Origin: Desulfolithobacter dissulfuricans
Lineage (GTDB): Bacteria > Desulfobacterota > Desulfobulbia > Desulfobulbales > Desulfobulbaceae
Length of the DNA: 64,000 nucleotides
Direction: 5' to 3'
Assembly (NCBI RefSeq): GCF_025998535.1
Contig: NZ_AP024233.1
Location: 1,090,217 to 1,154,216, forward strand
The translations under genes were made by a program, and so were the position numbers. Below, piece by piece: positions 17,028 to 27,824 of the stretch. The notes beneath the pieces were generated by a model that did no database searches, was not told the DNA's origin, and saw only the letters and a program-made list of their open reading frames with translations. The first letter of the stretch is position 1, and each line of letters begins with the position of its first letter.

Positions 17028-17933
17028 CTACCATTTGCCGAAATCCACCCCGAATTCATCGGCAAGCTGGGACAGCTCCCGCAGCCTGGCCCGCTGGATG
17101 CCGGCGACCAGCTTTTCCACATCCGTGGATATGGCCCGGGAAACCAGGTCGAACCGGACTCCGAACACGTACTGCAGTCCCTTGGCATCGCGCAACCGGG
17201 AGACATGGCGGATGGTGCCATCCAGGCCGAGGATGGTCTCGCCGTTGGCCAGCACCTCCAGGTGCACCCGTTCATCCTCGCGGAGACTGGTGTTGCGCTC
17301 GGCCGGGTCATACAGGCACATCCCACTGACGCTCATGTCCATGGGCCGGGTGGTGAAAGTCTGGTTGTTTCGCTTGCGGGTGATCTGGACATCGAACTGC
17401 ATGTCCTTTGGTATCTTGGCCCGGTACTCCCTGGCTCCCTCGACCAGACGGGCCACGGTGGGAAACGAACACCTGAGGACCGGCAACCCCTGGATCACGG
17501 TTTTTTCCACAAAAGAGAGGCACAGCTCGATGGCCATCCGGGAGGTGAGTATCCGCAGCAGCACTCGTGGGGTGGAGCAAATTAAAAAGTTGCCGATGGC
17601 CGGTTCCAGGGGGGTGATGATCACGTGGTCCAGGGCCTTGAGATACTCGCCTCGGGTGTAGTCCGATTCCAGTGGGGCTTCGTCCTTACCCTTCTGGACC
17701 TCGGATTCCGGCGGGTGATCGAGGATCCGGCAGAAAAAGAGCCGGGTCAGGGCCCCAAGTTCCACTTCAAGCAGGCTCTCGTCGTGCAGGGCACTTTCCA
17801 GATAGTTGGCAAGGGCCCCGGGCTCGACGATAATGTTGCCCTCTGCAATACCTGTGGCCACGCCGTTTTCGGTGTATTTTTCTTCCGGGAAATAGTTGCT
17901 CAGAATTTGTGTCAGCCTGGTAGTGTCTGTCAT
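17028..17933 (-). CDS. PilZ-like domain protein
   Basis: 301 residues, soluble. The C-terminal ~130 residues contain DMSVSGMCLY, matching the D/N-x-S-x-x-G half of the PilZ c-di-GMP motif, followed by beta-strand-rich sequence. The RxxxR half is not convincing, so c-di-GMP binding is unproven. The N-terminal ~170 residues are unassigned and helical. Monocistronic on the minus strand. A role in c-di-GMP-dependent control is inference from the domain. Confidence 0.6.
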   Translation of the reverse strand: MTDTTRLTQILSNYFPEEKYTENGVATGIAEGNIIVEPGALANYLESALHDESLLEVELGALTRLFFCRILDHPPESEVQKGKDEAPLESDYTRGEYLKALDHVIITPLEPAIGNFLICSTPRVLLRILTSRMAIELCLSFVEKTVIQGLPVLRCSFPTVARLVEGAREYRAKIPKDMQFDVQITRKRNNQTFTTRPMDMSVSGMCLYDPAERNTSLREDERVHLEVLANGETILGLDGTIRHVSRLRDAKGLQYVFGVRFDLVSRAISTDVEKLVAGIQRARLRELSQLADEFGVDFGKW

Positions 17934-18499
17934 AAGTTTCTGGTCGCTGGCCAGTGCAATACTAGATTAGCAGAATCTCCGGATGCCGCTGTCCGGATGG
18001 TGTCGCAGGCATCCCCGGAGAGACCGGGGATGCCTTGTGGTACATGGCAGAGAAGGGATCATCGTACCCCTTTTCTCTTCAGTGTCCAACATTTCCGCCC
18101 AATGGAGAAGAGAAAAATTGCATCGGTTCTGTTTTATCTTGCCTTGTTTTGCAAGGCACCCTGTGGTGGCTCGCTGGACCGCTTGACGGCAGTGCTTTTT
18201 CCTTTGGGGAGCGAAGAGATTCTCTCCGGGTCGGAGCTGGGGCCTGTGGTGGCAGTGACAGGTTCAGGCGGCATTCTGCACCCAGATACGGGTTGATTAA
18301 CAGGGGTTCTTCATCTATACTTGCCACAGGTGGCCAAGCCTTCTTTTTCCGGTGATGCTGCCTGGTTCCATGTCCCTGGATCGTTCAGTTCTGGAAAGGA
18401 TCGCCTGACTGGCTGTTATTTTTTCCGGCTGCCCTGTGGCAGCCAGAGAGATCCCCGCCTTTTCAAGGATCCTAACGTTTTCTTTCAAGGGGGACCGCC
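17934..18499. other. 566-bp regulatory gap upstream of formate dehydrogenase
   Basis: No gene seen. A perfect 12-bp inverted repeat (18007-18018 / 18024-18035, loop AGAGA) has no U tract, so it is not a standard terminator. Another hairpin with TGCCTTG/CAAGGCA arms lies near 18140. GGGGGA before the fdh start is the ribosome site. I found no clear -24/-12 or -35/-10 pair. Confidence 0.4.
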
Positions 18500-20548
18500 A
18501 TGCGCGATGTGATGACCGTCTGCTGTTACTGTGGCTGTGGTTGTGGGCTCTACCTCCATGTGAAAGACGGTCATGTGGTGGGCTCGTCCCCCAGCCGGAA
18601 CCATCCGGTAACCCGCGGCAATCTCTGTGTCCGAGGCTGGCACGCCCATGGTTTCGTTCACTCTCCGGACCGTTTGACCCGCCCTCTTGTCCGCCGGCAG
18701 GGCAGGCTCGCACCCGCCTCCTGGGACGAGGCCCTCCAGGTTGCCGCTGACGGCCTGGCCCGGATCCGGCGAGAGCATGGCCCCGACGCCATCGGCATCC
18801 TCGCCTCGGCCAAGTGCACCAACGAGGAAAACTACCTGCTGCAGAAGTTCGCCCGGGCGGTGATCGGCACCAACAACATCGACCACTGTGCCCGGCTCTG
18901 ACACGCGCCCACCGTGGCAGGTCTTGCCACCACTTTCGGCTCCGGAGCCATGACCAATTCCATCGAGGAAATCGGCCAGGCCCAGGCCATCCTCGTCTCC
19001 GGTTCCAATACCACCCGCACTCATCCTCAGGTGGCCCGCCGCATCTACGAAGCCGTGGACAACGGGGCCGAGCTCATCGTCATCGATCCCCGCCGCACCC
19101 GGATCGCCCGCCATGCCCATGTCCATCTCCAGATCCGGCCGGGAACCGATATCCCGGTGCTCAACGGCATGATGCGCTCCATCCTTGATGAGAACATGAT
19201 CGATGACCTGTTCATCGATATGCGGACGGAAAACTACCTGGCCCTGCGCGACATGCTTCTCACAGTCGACCTGGACGAGGTGGCGGCCATCACCGGGGTG
19301 GAGCGTAAACTGATCGCCCGGGCCGCCCGGATGTATGCCCGGGCCCAGCGCTCGGTGATCTGCTACTGCCTCGGTGTGACCCAGCACGTGGCTGGAACCG
19401 GTAATGTCCAGTCCTTTGCCAACCTGGCCATGCTCACCGGCCACGTGGAGCAGGAGTTTACCGGCGTGGATCCGCTCCGCGGGCAGTCCAATGTCCAGGG
19501 TGCCTGCGACATGGGGGCCCTGCCCGGGGTCTTTCCCGGCTATCAGTCGGTGAGCGATCCGGAGGTGCGGGCCAGGTTTGCGGCGGTCTGGCAGGCCGAG
19601 GTGCCCGAAACCCCGGGCCGGACACTGCTCGACATGACCCATGGTCCTGCGGACAGGGAGCTTCATGGCAGTGAAACCATCCGGGCCATGTACATTACCG
19701 GCGAGAATCCACTGCTCAGCGATCCGGAGCTCAATACGGTCCGGCAGGCCATGCAGGCCCTGGATTTTCTGGTGGTGTCGGATCTGTTCCTTACCGAAAC
19801 GGCACGGCTGGCCGACGTGGTTTTTCCGGCCGCCTCCTTCGCGGAAAAAAGCGGGACCATTACCAGTTCCGAGCGACGGGTGCAGCTGATGAACCGGGCC
19901 ATTGCCCCGGTTGGCGACTGCTGGCCCGATTACCGTATTGTCGAGGCCCTGGCCAGCCGCATGGGCTATCCCATGGAGTACAGCTCGCCGGCCGAGATCA
20001 TGGAAGAGATATGCATGCTGACCCCCATCTACGGCGGGATGTACCATGATCGGCTCCGTGGCACCTGGGGACTCCAGTGGCCCTGCACCGACCGGCAGCA
20101 CGAGGGGACCAAGTTTCTGCACAAGTACAGCTTTACCCGCGGACGGGGGCATTTCGAGCCGGCCCGGCATGTGGCGCCGGCCGAGCTTCCCGACAGCCTT
20201 TATCCCTTTGCCCTGATCACCGGCCGATTCTACCACCAGTACCACACCGGGACCATGACCCGGCGAACACCGTTATTGGAGAGGGAAGGGGGGCAGCCGC
20301 TTCTTGAGATGCATCCCGAGGACGGAGTCCGGCTGGGGCTGCACAACGGCGACCGGGTGCGGGTTCGTTCGCGGCGCGGCCAAGCGGAATTTGTCGTCGA
20401 ACTGACCGACCGGGTGGTCCCGACCCGGCTGTTCACCAGTTTTCATTTTTCCGAGGCTCCGGTCAACCGGGTGACCATCGCGGCCAGCGACCCCGTGGCC
20501 CGATGTCCGGAATACAAGATCTGCGCCGTTCAGGTCGAGAGGGTGTGA
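18500..20548 (+). CDS. fdhA: selenocysteine formate dehydrogenase, catalytic subunit
   Basis: 682 residues read through an in-frame TGA at 18899-18901 as selenocysteine 134 in the context HCARL-U-HAPTVAGL, the Mo/W-ligand site of formate dehydrogenases. N-terminal CCYCGCGCGL plus a later Cys binds one 4Fe-4S cluster; molybdopterin domains follow, ending in a dinucleotide-binding domain with GRFYHQYHTGTMTRR. No Tat signal, so cytoplasmic. Oxidises formate to CO2. A SECIS hairpin follows the TGA directly. Its stop overlaps the next gene (TGATG), so it is coupled to the Fe-S and flavin subunits, suggesting NAD(P)-linked electron transfer. Confidence 0.95.
18899..18930 (+). promoter_or_regulatory. 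UGA selenocysteine codon and bacterial SECIS element
   Basis: Twelve bases after the TGA, GTGGCA (18914-18919) pairs with TGCCAC (18925-18930) around a GGTCT loop. GGUCU is the apical loop of the classical fdhF SECIS recognised by SelB. Distance and loop sequence both fit. Confidence 0.9.
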
Positions 20549-21627
20549 TGGAGACACGTATACTGCATAAGGATCACCTGGTACCCCTGCTCCGCAGGCT
20601 TTCCAGGAACTACCGGCTGGTGGCGCCGGTCCGCAACGAGTATGGCGACACGCTCTACAGCGTGATCCATGACCTGGACAGCGCCCGGATCGACCTGGAT
20701 CAGCAACCCCAGGGATCGCTCAAACCCTTTTTCTTTCCCCAGTCCGAAGTCCTCTGCCAGTATGCCCTGGACCGGAATCACGACGGCGGCCAGACCCGGT
20801 ATGCCTTTTATCCCCAGCTGCCGGAAAACCGGCCGACGCTCTATTTCGGGGTCCGCTCCTGCGACATGATGGCGGTGATGTACATGGATCTCATCTTCTT
20901 CCAGTCGCGGGGCCAGGATATTTACTATGCGCGGCACCGGGAAAACGCGGTCTTCATCACCATCGGCTGCAACCATCCCTTTCCCAACTGTTTTTGCAAC
21001 GCCACCCGCACCGGCCCCTTTCTCGAACACGGCTACGATCTGCAGCTCACCGACATAGGCGAGCAGTACTTTGTCGAAACCGGCCGGGCCCGCGGCCGGA
21101 AGATCGTCGAGGCCTGGTCCTGGTTCTTTTCCACGGCCGGTGAGCGGGAGCGGCGGGCCCAGTTTCAGGCCGCCCTGGAGGCCCGCGGCCTGTTCAGTTC
21201 CCTTGTCCATGTGGATCTGGCCATCAAGCTGCTGGAGGAAGGGGATGAGCCGACCGCGGTCTTTACCGAGCTCTCTCGCCGCTGTCAGGATTGCGGGGGA
21301 TGCGCCTTCATCTGCCCCACCTGCACCTGTTTCAATATCCATGATCAACCCCGCACCGACGATTCCGGCGAACGGGTTCGGACCTGGGATGCCTGCACCT
21401 TTCGAGGATTTACCCGTATGTGCGGCGACCATAACCCGGTGGATGTGGAGACCCAGCGGGTTCGCAAGCGGTTTCTTCACAAGTTGCTCCATGACGTGCG
21501 CCACCACGGCCGGACCAGCTGCATGGGTTGCGGCCGGTGTGTGGGGATGTGCTTTGGCGGCGTGGACATGATCCGTTTTATCACCATGATGTGCCAGTAC
21601 GAGGCAGCCCAGGAGACAGGGGAGTGA
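20548..21627 (+). CDS. 4Fe-4S dicluster electron-transfer subunit (HydB/AsrA-like)
   Basis: 359 residues from ATG 20548, which overlaps the fdhA stop. N-terminal half resembles HydB/AsrA proteins, including GCNHPFPNCFC; C-terminal half binds two 4Fe-4S clusters through CQDCGGCAFICPTC and CMGCGRCVGMC. In sulfhydrogenases and anaerobic sulfite reductases this subunit passes electrons between a flavoprotein and the catalytic subunit. Here it is placed to link formate dehydrogenase to the flavin subunit encoded next. Assignment to the superfamily is secure; the exact partner enzyme is inferred from the operon. Confidence 0.88.
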   Translation: METRILHKDHLVPLLRRLSRNYRLVAPVRNEYGDTLYSVIHDLDSARIDLDQQPQGSLKPFFFPQSEVLCQYALDRNHDGGQTRYAFYPQLPENRPTLYFGVRSCDMMAVMYMDLIFFQSRGQDIYYARHRENAVFITIGCNHPFPNCFCNATRTGPFLEHGYDLQLTDIGEQYFVETGRARGRKIVEAWSWFFSTAGERERRAQFQAALEARGLFSSLVHVDLAIKLLEEGDEPTAVFTELSRRCQDCGGCAFICPTCTCFNIHDQPRTDDSGERVRTWDACTFRGFTRMCGDHNPVDVETQRVRKRFLHKLLHDVRHHGRTSCMGCGRCVGMCFGGVDMIRFITMMCQYEAAQETGE

Positions 21628-22511
21628 AACAGACAAACAGCACACCGCATAGGAAGAACAGGGAACGGGCCCGGCAGTTCGCCCAGATGTCTGACAACAT
21701 CTATCTGCCCTGTCAGGCCCGGGTCGATGAGATCATCAGGGAAAACGACCAGGTCCTCACCTTTGTGTGCAGTTTCGAGGATGTGCTGTGCAATAAGGAT
21801 TTTTCCTATGTTCCCGGCCAGTTCATGATGGTCTCCATGCCCCATCTCGGCGAAGCGCCCATCTCCTTTTCCTCGTCTCCCACCGAAGGGACGGGCTTTC
21901 GGCTCACCGTCCGCCGGGCCGGCCGGCTGACATCGGCCATGCATGAACTCAAACCCGGTGACCAGATCGGGGTGCGCGGTCCGTGCGGCACGCCGTTTCC
22001 GGTCCGGGAGCTGGAGGGGAGCAACCTGCTCTTTGTCGGAGGGGGGATAGGTATGGCGCCGCTTCGCTCGGTGGTCCAGTATGCGCTGGCTAATCGGGAG
22101 AGATATGGTGATATCACCGTGCTCTACGGGGCCCGGACCCCGGCGGATCTCTGCTTCAGGAAGGAGATCGGTCTCTGGCGCCGGCAGGGGGTGACCTGTC
22201 TGCTCTCTGTGGATCACGGAGACGAGAATTGGACGGAACATGTGGGACTGGTCACCGAGCTGCTCGACCAGGTCCAGGTCTCGCCGGCGAGCGACCGGGC
22301 CCTGGTCTGCGGGCCGGGAATCATGATGCGTTTCGTGCTCCAGAAGCTTGTTACCCTGGGGCTTGAGCCCGGGTCGATCTGGACCACCCTGGAGCGGCAC
22401 ATGAAGTGCGGGGTGGGTATCTGCGGGCATTGCCATTTCGAAGACCGCCTTGTCTGCTGGGACGGACCGGTTTTTTCCATGGCCCAGCTCCCTGACCTGG
22501 AAAATCTCTGA
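21624..22511 (+). CDS. FAD/NAD(P)-binding oxidoreductase subunit (HydG/AsrB-like)
   Basis: 295 residues from GTG 21624, which overlaps the preceding stop (GTGA) and has AGGAG upstream; an ATG at 21687 is the alternative. Ferredoxin-reductase fold: FAD region YVPGQFMMVSMP and ISFSSSP, NAD(P) loop FVGGGIGMAPLRS, and a C-terminal 2Fe-2S Cys cluster CGVGICGHC...C as in PyrK-type proteins. Completes a three-gene unit that would couple formate oxidation to NAD(P)+ reduction, or run in reverse. Confidence 0.88.
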   Translation: MKQTNSTPHRKNRERARQFAQMSDNIYLPCQARVDEIIRENDQVLTFVCSFEDVLCNKDFSYVPGQFMMVSMPHLGEAPISFSSSPTEGTGFRLTVRRAGRLTSAMHELKPGDQIGVRGPCGTPFPVRELEGSNLLFVGGGIGMAPLRSVVQYALANRERYGDITVLYGARTPADLCFRKEIGLWRRQGVTCLLSVDHGDENWTEHVGLVTELLDQVQVSPASDRALVCGPGIMMRFVLQKLVTLGLEPGSIWTTLERHMKCGVGICGHCHFEDRLVCWDGPVFSMAQLPDLENL

Positions 22512-22577
22512 TCATAAGCGGGCAGACGCCAGCGGCCAGCTGCCGAGAGGGTGTACCCGCAAGGAACAAGTAAAAAG

Positions 22578-22994
22578 ATGAAAAGTTTTCACAAGGAACT
22601 CTGGTACGAGATCCCCTCGCGGCGGGGGTTTATCAACATCACCCCGGACGTGGAGGCCTGCCTGCGGGAGTCCGGCATCCAGGAGGGGCTCTGTCTGGTC
22701 AATGCCATGCATATCACAGCCTCGGTATTCATCAATGACGATGAACCGGGTCTGCACCACGACTACGAGGTGTGGCTGGAAAAACTCGCCCCCCATGCCC
22801 CGGTCTCCCAGTACCGGCATAACGGCTATGAAGACAACGCTGATGCCCATCTCAAGCGGCAGGTCATGGGCCGTGAGGTGGTGGTGGCCGTGACCGGCGG
22901 CAAGCTGCATTTCGGTACCTGGGAGCAGATATTCTATGGCGAGTTCGACGGCCGGCGCCGGAAACGCGTGCTGGTCAAGATCATCGGCGAGTAG
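22578..22994 (+). CDS. YjbQ family (UPF0047) protein
   Basis: 138 residues from ATG 22578 (AAGGAA about 11 bases upstream). The family shows the C-terminal [13 protein letters not shown] and conserved His/Asp residues (LHHDYE) seen here. Members are annotated as secondary thiamine-phosphate synthase enzymes from complementation of thiamine auxotrophs; the physiological role is uncertain. A thiL gene is elsewhere in the window, so a thiamine link is possible but not shown by context. It follows the formate dehydrogenase operon by about 65 bases. Confidence 0.88.
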   Translation: MKSFHKELWYEIPSRRGFINITPDVEACLRESGIQEGLCLVNAMHITASVFINDDEPGLHHDYEVWLEKLAPHAPVSQYRHNGYEDNADAHLKRQVMGREVVVAVTGGKLHFGTWEQIFYGEFDGRRRKRVLVKIIGE

Positions 22995-23081
22995 CGGAAA
23001 TGGTCTGCAGGCGGGACAGGGGGTTGTGGATTCGTCTGTCCGTGCGGACCTGCCTGCTGCCGCGTCTCTGGAGAGCGGATC

Positions 23082-25196
23082 ATGCCTGAGCGCACCAACC
23101 GGTTGGCCGGCGAGAAGAGCCCCTATCTTCTCCAGCATGCCCATGACCCCGTGGACTGGTATCCCTGGGGCAGGGAAGCCTTTGACCGGGCCCGGGCCGA
23201 AGACAGGCCCATCTTTCTCTCCATCGGCTATTCCACCTGCCACTGGTGCCACGTGATGGCCCGGGAATCTTTTGCCAGTCCCGCGATCGCCGAGCTGCTC
23301 AACTCCTGCTGCGTTGCCGTCAAGGTCGACCGGGAGGAACGACCCGATGTGGACCAGTTTTACATGGCCGCCATCCAGGCCATGAACGGAGCCGGCGGCT
23401 GGCCCCTGTCGATGTTTCTCTTCCCCGACGGCCGTCCTTTCTACGCGGCCACCTATATCCCGGCAAAGCCAGGGCCTGGCCGGCCCGGTTTCGGTGACAT
23501 TCTGCGCGCCGTTCACCGGGCCTGGCACTCCCGGCGGGATGAACTGCGCCGGGCCGCGGATTCCCTTGTCAATGCCCTTATCCCGTCGGCGCCGACGGGC
23601 CCATCGGCCGTACCCGCCGATGTCGGTCGGCGCGCTTTCGAATACCTTACCCAGACCTTTGACAAGGCCCATGGCGGTTTTGGTCACGCGCCCAAGTTTC
23701 CCCGGCCTGTGGCTTATGATTTTCTCCTGCACTGGTGGCATGCCACTGGCGAGGCTGAAGCGCTGGAGATGGTACGGGCCAGCCTGGAAGCCATGACCGC
23801 CGCCGGCCTCTACGATCATCTAGGTGGTGGTTTTCATCGCTACTGCGTGGATCGCCAGTGGCAGGTGCCTCACTTCGAGAAGATGCTCTATGATCAGGCC
23901 CAGATGGCCCTGATCTGTATCGATATGTACCGGATCACCGGAGATCCGTGCTATGAAACGGTTGTCCGCGAGGTCCTGGACTATGTTCTGCGCGACCTGC
24001 GGGCGGATGGGGGTGGGTTCTGCAGCGCCGAGGATGCGGACAGCGCGGATCCGGACGGGAAGGGCGGCCACGGGGAAGGGGCCTTTTATCTCTGGACCCA
24101 TGACGAGATTATGGAGATCCTGGGCGAGCGGGACGGGACGATATTCAGTTACTGTTACGGGGTCCGGGCCGGGGGGAATGTGGCCGTGGATCCGCAGGGG
24201 GAGTTTGGCGGCAAAAATATCCTTCACCGGGCCCATACCCTGCACGGGGCCGCGGATCATTTCGGTCTTTCTCAAGACACGGTGGCCGGGAGCCTTGCCC
24301 GCTCAAAAGAGATGCTTTTTGCAAAGCGCTGCACCCGGCCGCGACCCCATCGCGACGACAAAATTATCGCGGCCTGGAACGGGCTCATGATCGCCGCCCT
24401 GGCCCGGGCCGGGGCGGTTCTGGCCGAGCCCGGGTTTACCGGGGCCGCTGTCGCGGCCGCCACTTTTCTGCGCCGGGAGCTTTACCTGGAGGATGCAGGT
24501 CGGCTCCACCGTTCTTTCCGGGACGGAACCCGGGGACCGACAGGACAGCTCGCTGATTATGTCTTTGTGGTGGCCGGGCTGCTGGAACTCTACCAGGTGG
24601 TCCACGAGCCGTGCTGGCTGGCCTGGGCAGAGGAGTTGACTGACCTCCAGATAACCCTCTTCCACGACCGGGAACAGGGAGGTTTTTTTGACAGTGTCGC
24701 CGATCCAACCGTGGTGCTGCGGATGAAGGCTGATTATGACGGGGCCGAGCCGGCCCCCAATTCGGTGGCGGTGTCGAATCTCCTGCGCCTTGCCGCCCTC
24801 ACCGGTCGGAGCGATCTGGCGGAGCTGGTCGCGGAAACCCTCAAAGCCTTTGCCCCGTCCCTGGACAGGTTCCCGGGCGGGCTGGTCGCCATGCTCTGCG
24901 CCTGGATGGAACAGCGGCAGGGGCTGGTCCAGGTGGTTGTGGCCGGGGAACGTGAGCGGGAGGATACCCGAAAGCTGCTGGAGGTGGTTCATGGCCTCTA
25001 CCTGCCCGGAAGTCTTGTCCTCCTGGCTGACCAGGCTGACAATCAGGCCTGTCTTGGCCGCAACCTGCCCTTTATCGCCGCCATGGTTCCCCGGGAAGGA
25101 CGGGCCACGGCCCATGTGTGCCGGGACCGGTCCTGCCTGGAACCGGTCTCCGACCCGGTGGCTCTCTCCAGGCTGCTGCAACAAACCAAACCGTGA
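23082..25196 (+). CDS. DUF255 thioredoxin-domain protein (YyaL/SSP411-like)
   Basis: 704 residues. N-terminal thioredoxin-like DUF255 domain with STCHWCHVM, followed by a large alpha/alpha barrel related to N-acylglucosamine epimerases ([36 protein letters not shown], then [10 protein letters not shown]). Widely conserved from bacteria to human SPATA20; function still unclear, with redox or sugar-handling roles proposed for the family. Complete and unremarkable in length. Confidence 0.93.
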   Translation: MPERTNRLAGEKSPYLLQHAHDPVDWYPWGREAFDRARAEDRPIFLSIGYSTCHWCHVMARESFASPAIAELLNSCCVAVKVDREERPDVDQFYMAAIQAMNGAGGWPLSMFLFPDGRPFYAATYIPAKPGPGRPGFGDILRAVHRAWHSRRDELRRAADSLVNALIPSAPTGPSAVPADVGRRAFEYLTQTFDKAHGGFGHAPKFPRPVAYDFLLHWWHATGEAEALEMVRASLEAMTAAGLYDHLGGGFHRYCVDRQWQVPHFEKMLYDQAQMALICIDMYRITGDPCYETVVREVLDYVLRDLRADGGGFCSAEDADSADPDGKGGHGEGAFYLWTHDEIMEILGERDGTIFSYCYGVRAGGNVAVDPQGEFGGKNILHRAHTLHGAADHFGLSQDTVAGSLARSKEMLFAKRCTRPRPHRDDKIIAAWNGLMIAALARAGAVLAEPGFTGAAVAAATFLRRELYLEDAGRLHRSFRDGTRGPTGQLADYVFVVAGLLELYQVVHEPCWLAWAEELTDLQITLFHDREQGGFFDSVADPTVVLRMKADYDGAEPAPNSVAVSNLLRLAALTGRSDLAELVAETLKAFAPSLDRFPGGLVAMLCAWMEQRQGLVQVVVAGEREREDTRKLLEVVHGLYLPGSLVLLADQADNQACLGRNLPFIAAMVPREGRATAHVCRDRSCLEPVSDPVALSRLLQQTKP

Positions 25197-25211
25197 CCCT
25201 GTGATCTGATT

Positions 25212-26062
25212 ATGGCTCTGCAACCCTCCAGACGTGGATTGGCACCCAACCGCCGGGCCCCCTGGCGAGAACGCCTGTTCACCATCATTTTTGAATCCGA
25301 CACCCCGGCCGGCAAGGCCTTTGACGTGACACTGATCCTGGCCATCGGGATCAGCGTCGGGGTGGTCATGCTCGATTCGGTCCGCAGTGTCCGCCAGCAG
25401 TGGGGACCATGGCTGCGGCTGGGCGAGGCGGTTTTCACCGTCCTCTTCACGGTGGAATACGTGGTCCGTCTGCTCTGCGTCCATGATCCCAGGCGGTATG
25501 CAACCTCTTTTTTCGGCATGGTCGACCTCGTCGCCTTTCTGCCTGGATGGATCGGCTTCTTCCTTCCCGGCACCTCCTACATGATCATTGTCCGCGTTCT
25601 CAGGATTCTGCGGGTGTTCCGGGTGCTCAAGCTGGGTGCCTACCTGAGCGAGGCCAATATCCTCCTCGCATCCCTGCGGGCCAGCCGCAAGAAGATCGAG
25701 GTCTTTCTCTTCACCGTGACCATGCTGGTCATTATCTTCGGGTCCCTCATGTATCTTATCGAGGGGAGGAAAACGGCTTCACCTCCATTCCCCGCGGCGT
25801 CTACTGGGCCATTGTCACCCTGACCACGGTGGGATACGGTGATATCGCCCCGGCCACCACTCTGGGCCAGGTGCTGGCCTCCATCATCATGATCTGCGGC
25901 TACGGGATCATTGCCGTGCCAACGGGTATCGTCTCGGCCGAAATGGTCAGGTCCGCGGGCGGGCCCAGGGAAGAGCGGGCCTGCACGGGTTGCGAGGCCC
26001 GGTTCCACGATCCAGACGCGGTGCACTGCAAATACTGCGGGGAAAAGCTGGAGGCACCCTGA
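25212..26062 (+). pseudogene. voltage-gated-type potassium channel, frameshifted at a G run
   Basis: First frame encodes about 185 residues of a 6-TM channel including an Arg-rich S4 ([15 protein letters not shown]); the frame then fails at GGGG (25763-25766) and the remainder continues in the next frame with pore filter TVGYGD, S6 and a C-terminal zinc ribbon (CTGC...CKYCGEKL). Adding one G restores a 283-residue protein. All functional elements are intact, so a sequence error is more likely than decay. Family: Kch-like K+ channels. The zinc-ribbon tail is unusual and may be a regulatory or assembly module. Confidence 0.85.
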
Positions 26063-26079
26063 AGGCTACCCTGGAGTTG

Positions 26080-27357
26080 TTACAGGCTGCCGTCGACGAT
26101 TTCCGGGGGCAGCACGTGCTTGACATCGTAGACGACTGCCAGCTGGCGGCAGATGCGGTTGAAATCGTCCCGGTCCAGGTCCTGGAACTCCCGGTGGGCC
26201 ACCGCCAGGACCACGGCGTCGTAATGGTTGTCCGGCAGTTCCCCGGTCATGGTCACCCCGTACAGGGTCCGGGCCTCGTCATGGTCGGCCCACGGGTCAT
26301 AGATCTCCACGTTGGCACCATACGACTTGAGCTCGTCGATGATATCGATGACCCTGGTGTTACGCAGGTCCGGACAGTTTTCTTTGAAGGTCAGGCCGAG
26401 GATGAGGATGTTGGCATCGGCAACGTGGATGCGGCGTTTGAGCATCAACTTGACCACTTCCGAGGCGATATAGCGGCCCATGTCATCGTTGAGCCGCCGT
26501 CCGGCCAGTATCATCTCCGGATGGTAGCCGACCTCCTGGGCCTTGTGGGTCAGGTAGTAGGGATCCACGCCGATACAGTGTCCACCCACCAGCCCGGGCC
26601 GGAAGGGAAGAAAGTTCCACTTGGTTCCGGCTGCCTTGAGCACCTCCACGGTATTGATGCCGAGCCGGTTGAAGATCAGCGCCAGTTCGTTGACCAGGGC
26701 GATGTTGACGTCCCGCTGGGTATTTTCGATGACCTTGGCCGCCTCGGCCACCTTGATAGAGCTGGCCTTGAAGGTCCCGGCGGTGATGATGGTCCCGTAG
26801 AGGCTGTCGACGAAGTCGGCGATTTCCGGAGTGGAGCCGGAGGTCACCTTGACGATGGTGGGCAGCCGGTGTTCATGGTCGCCGGGGTTGATCCGCTCCG
26901 GACTGTAGCCGGCAAAGAAATCGTGGTTGAAGCGAAGGCCGGAAATTTCTTCCAGGATGGGAATGCACACCTCTTCGGTGGCCCCGGGGTAGACCGTGGA
27001 TTCGTAGATCACCACGTCCCCTTCCTTGAGGACCTGGCCCACGGTCCGGGAGGCACCCTCCAGGGGCCGCAGGTCCGGACGCTTGTTGGAGTCGATGGGG
27101 GTGGGCACGGCGACGATATAGACGTTGCTCTCCTTGAGTTCCGCCACCTGGTCGGTGAAGTGGAGATCCCTGGCCCCCTGGAGTTCTTCGGAGCTGACTT
27201 CTCTGGTGACATCAATACCACGCTTGAGCTCCGATATCCGCCGGCTGTTGAGGTCAAAACCGGTGGTGGGCAGTTTTTTGCTGAATTCGACCGCCAGGGG
27301 CAGGCCGACATAACCAAGGCCGATTACGGCAACGCGGGTGGATTGCAGGTCTGGCAT
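26080..27357 (-). CDS. UDP-sugar 6-dehydrogenase (TviB/WbpA-like)
   Basis: 425 residues from ATG 27357, preceded by AGGAG; upstream frame to 27420 is not conserved. NAD-binding [10 protein letters not shown] at the N-terminus, central dimer helix, and catalytic Cys in [12 protein letters not shown]. The sequence is of the subclass that oxidises UDP-GlcNAc or UDP-GalNAc to the uronic acid (Vi-antigen TviB, WbpA) rather than UDP-glucose. Supplies precursors for surface polysaccharide. No glycosyltransferase genes are adjacent, so the product's destination is unknown. Confidence 0.9.
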   Translation of the reverse strand: MPDLQSTRVAVIGLGYVGLPLAVEFSKKLPTTGFDLNSRRISELKRGIDVTREVSSEELQGARDLHFTDQVAELKESNVYIVAVPTPIDSNKRPDLRPLEGASRTVGQVLKEGDVVIYESTVYPGATEEVCIPILEEISGLRFNHDFFAGYSPERINPGDHEHRLPTIVKVTSGSTPEIADFVDSLYGTIITAGTFKASSIKVAEAAKVIENTQRDVNIALVNELALIFNRLGINTVEVLKAAGTKWNFLPFRPGLVGGHCIGVDPYYLTHKAQEVGYHPEMILAGRRLNDDMGRYIASEVVKLMLKRRIHVADANILILGLTFKENCPDLRNTRVIDIIDELKSYGANVEIYDPWADHDEARTLYGVTMTGELPDNHYDAVVLAVAHREFQDLDRDDFNRICRQLAVVYDVKHVLPPEIVDGSL

Positions 27358-27440
27358 GGGAGTACTCCTGAAGTATCCTGGATAGATGACCCCGTGACCC
27401 GGATAGTGCGGCCGGGACACGGTTCTCGTAGAAGTGAGAT

Positions 27441-27824
27441 TCAGCTTCCGGATTGGCCGCCGTAGTAGATTACGCCGCTGGAATCGGTTTCCCGGACCTC
27501 GACGGAATAGAGGCTGTAGCGGTCGGTGTTCAGAGGCTCGCGCAGCTGGTCGAACAGGTACATGGCAATGTGTTCCGAGGAGGGGTTGCGGCTGATAAAG
27601 GCCGGATGCTCGTTGAGATCGCAGTGGTCAAGTCCGTCGACGATGGCAGCCACCTGCTTCTTGAGGACCTTGAAATCGATGCCCATGCCCAGCTCGTCCA
27701 GGGCTGTGGCCCGCACGCAGACCTTGACCTTCCAGTTGTGGCCATGGGGTTTTTCGCAGTTTCCGGGGTAGTCGCGCAGGTGATGACCGCCGGAAAAATG
27801 GGTTTTTATAAAGATATCGAACAT
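27441..27824 (-). CDS. queD: 6-carboxytetrahydropterin synthase
   Basis: 127 residues from ATG 27824, with AGGGAG six bases upstream. Zinc ligands HxnHGH are seen in FSGGHHL and KPHGHNW, with the catalytic Cys in NCEKPHGH; the acid/His pair near NPSSEH and VRET completes the T-fold active site. Converts dihydroneopterin triphosphate to 6-carboxytetrahydropterin in queuosine synthesis. Monocistronic on the minus strand with no other queuosine genes nearby. I found no preQ1 riboswitch in its leader. Confidence 0.93.
   Translation of the reverse strand: MFDIFIKTHFSGGHHLRDYPGNCEKPHGHNWKVKVCVRATALDELGMGIDFKVLKKQVAAIVDGLDHCDLNEHPAFISRNPSSEHIAMYLFDQLREPLNTDRYSLYSVEVRETDSSGVIYYGGQSGS

Noticed and set aside
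16888-17661. 257-codon plus-strand frame opposite the PilZ-like gene
   Set aside because: Serine/arginine-rich shadow frame that begins inside the palindromic repeat; no homology pattern.
18899-18901. In-frame stop in formate dehydrogenase, as if a pseudogene
   Set aside because: The codon is at the metal-ligand position, in the conserved HCARL-x-HAPTVAGL context, and is followed by a SECIS hairpin with GGUCU loop, so it encodes selenocysteine.
18485-20245. 586-codon open frame on the minus strand opposite formate dehydrogenase
   Set aside because: A shadow frame in GC-rich DNA: composition is rich in Gly, His, Pro and Arg with no domain, and the plus-strand gene is certain. The same applies to the long minus-strand frames opposite trpE, napA and the PEP-synthase-like gene.
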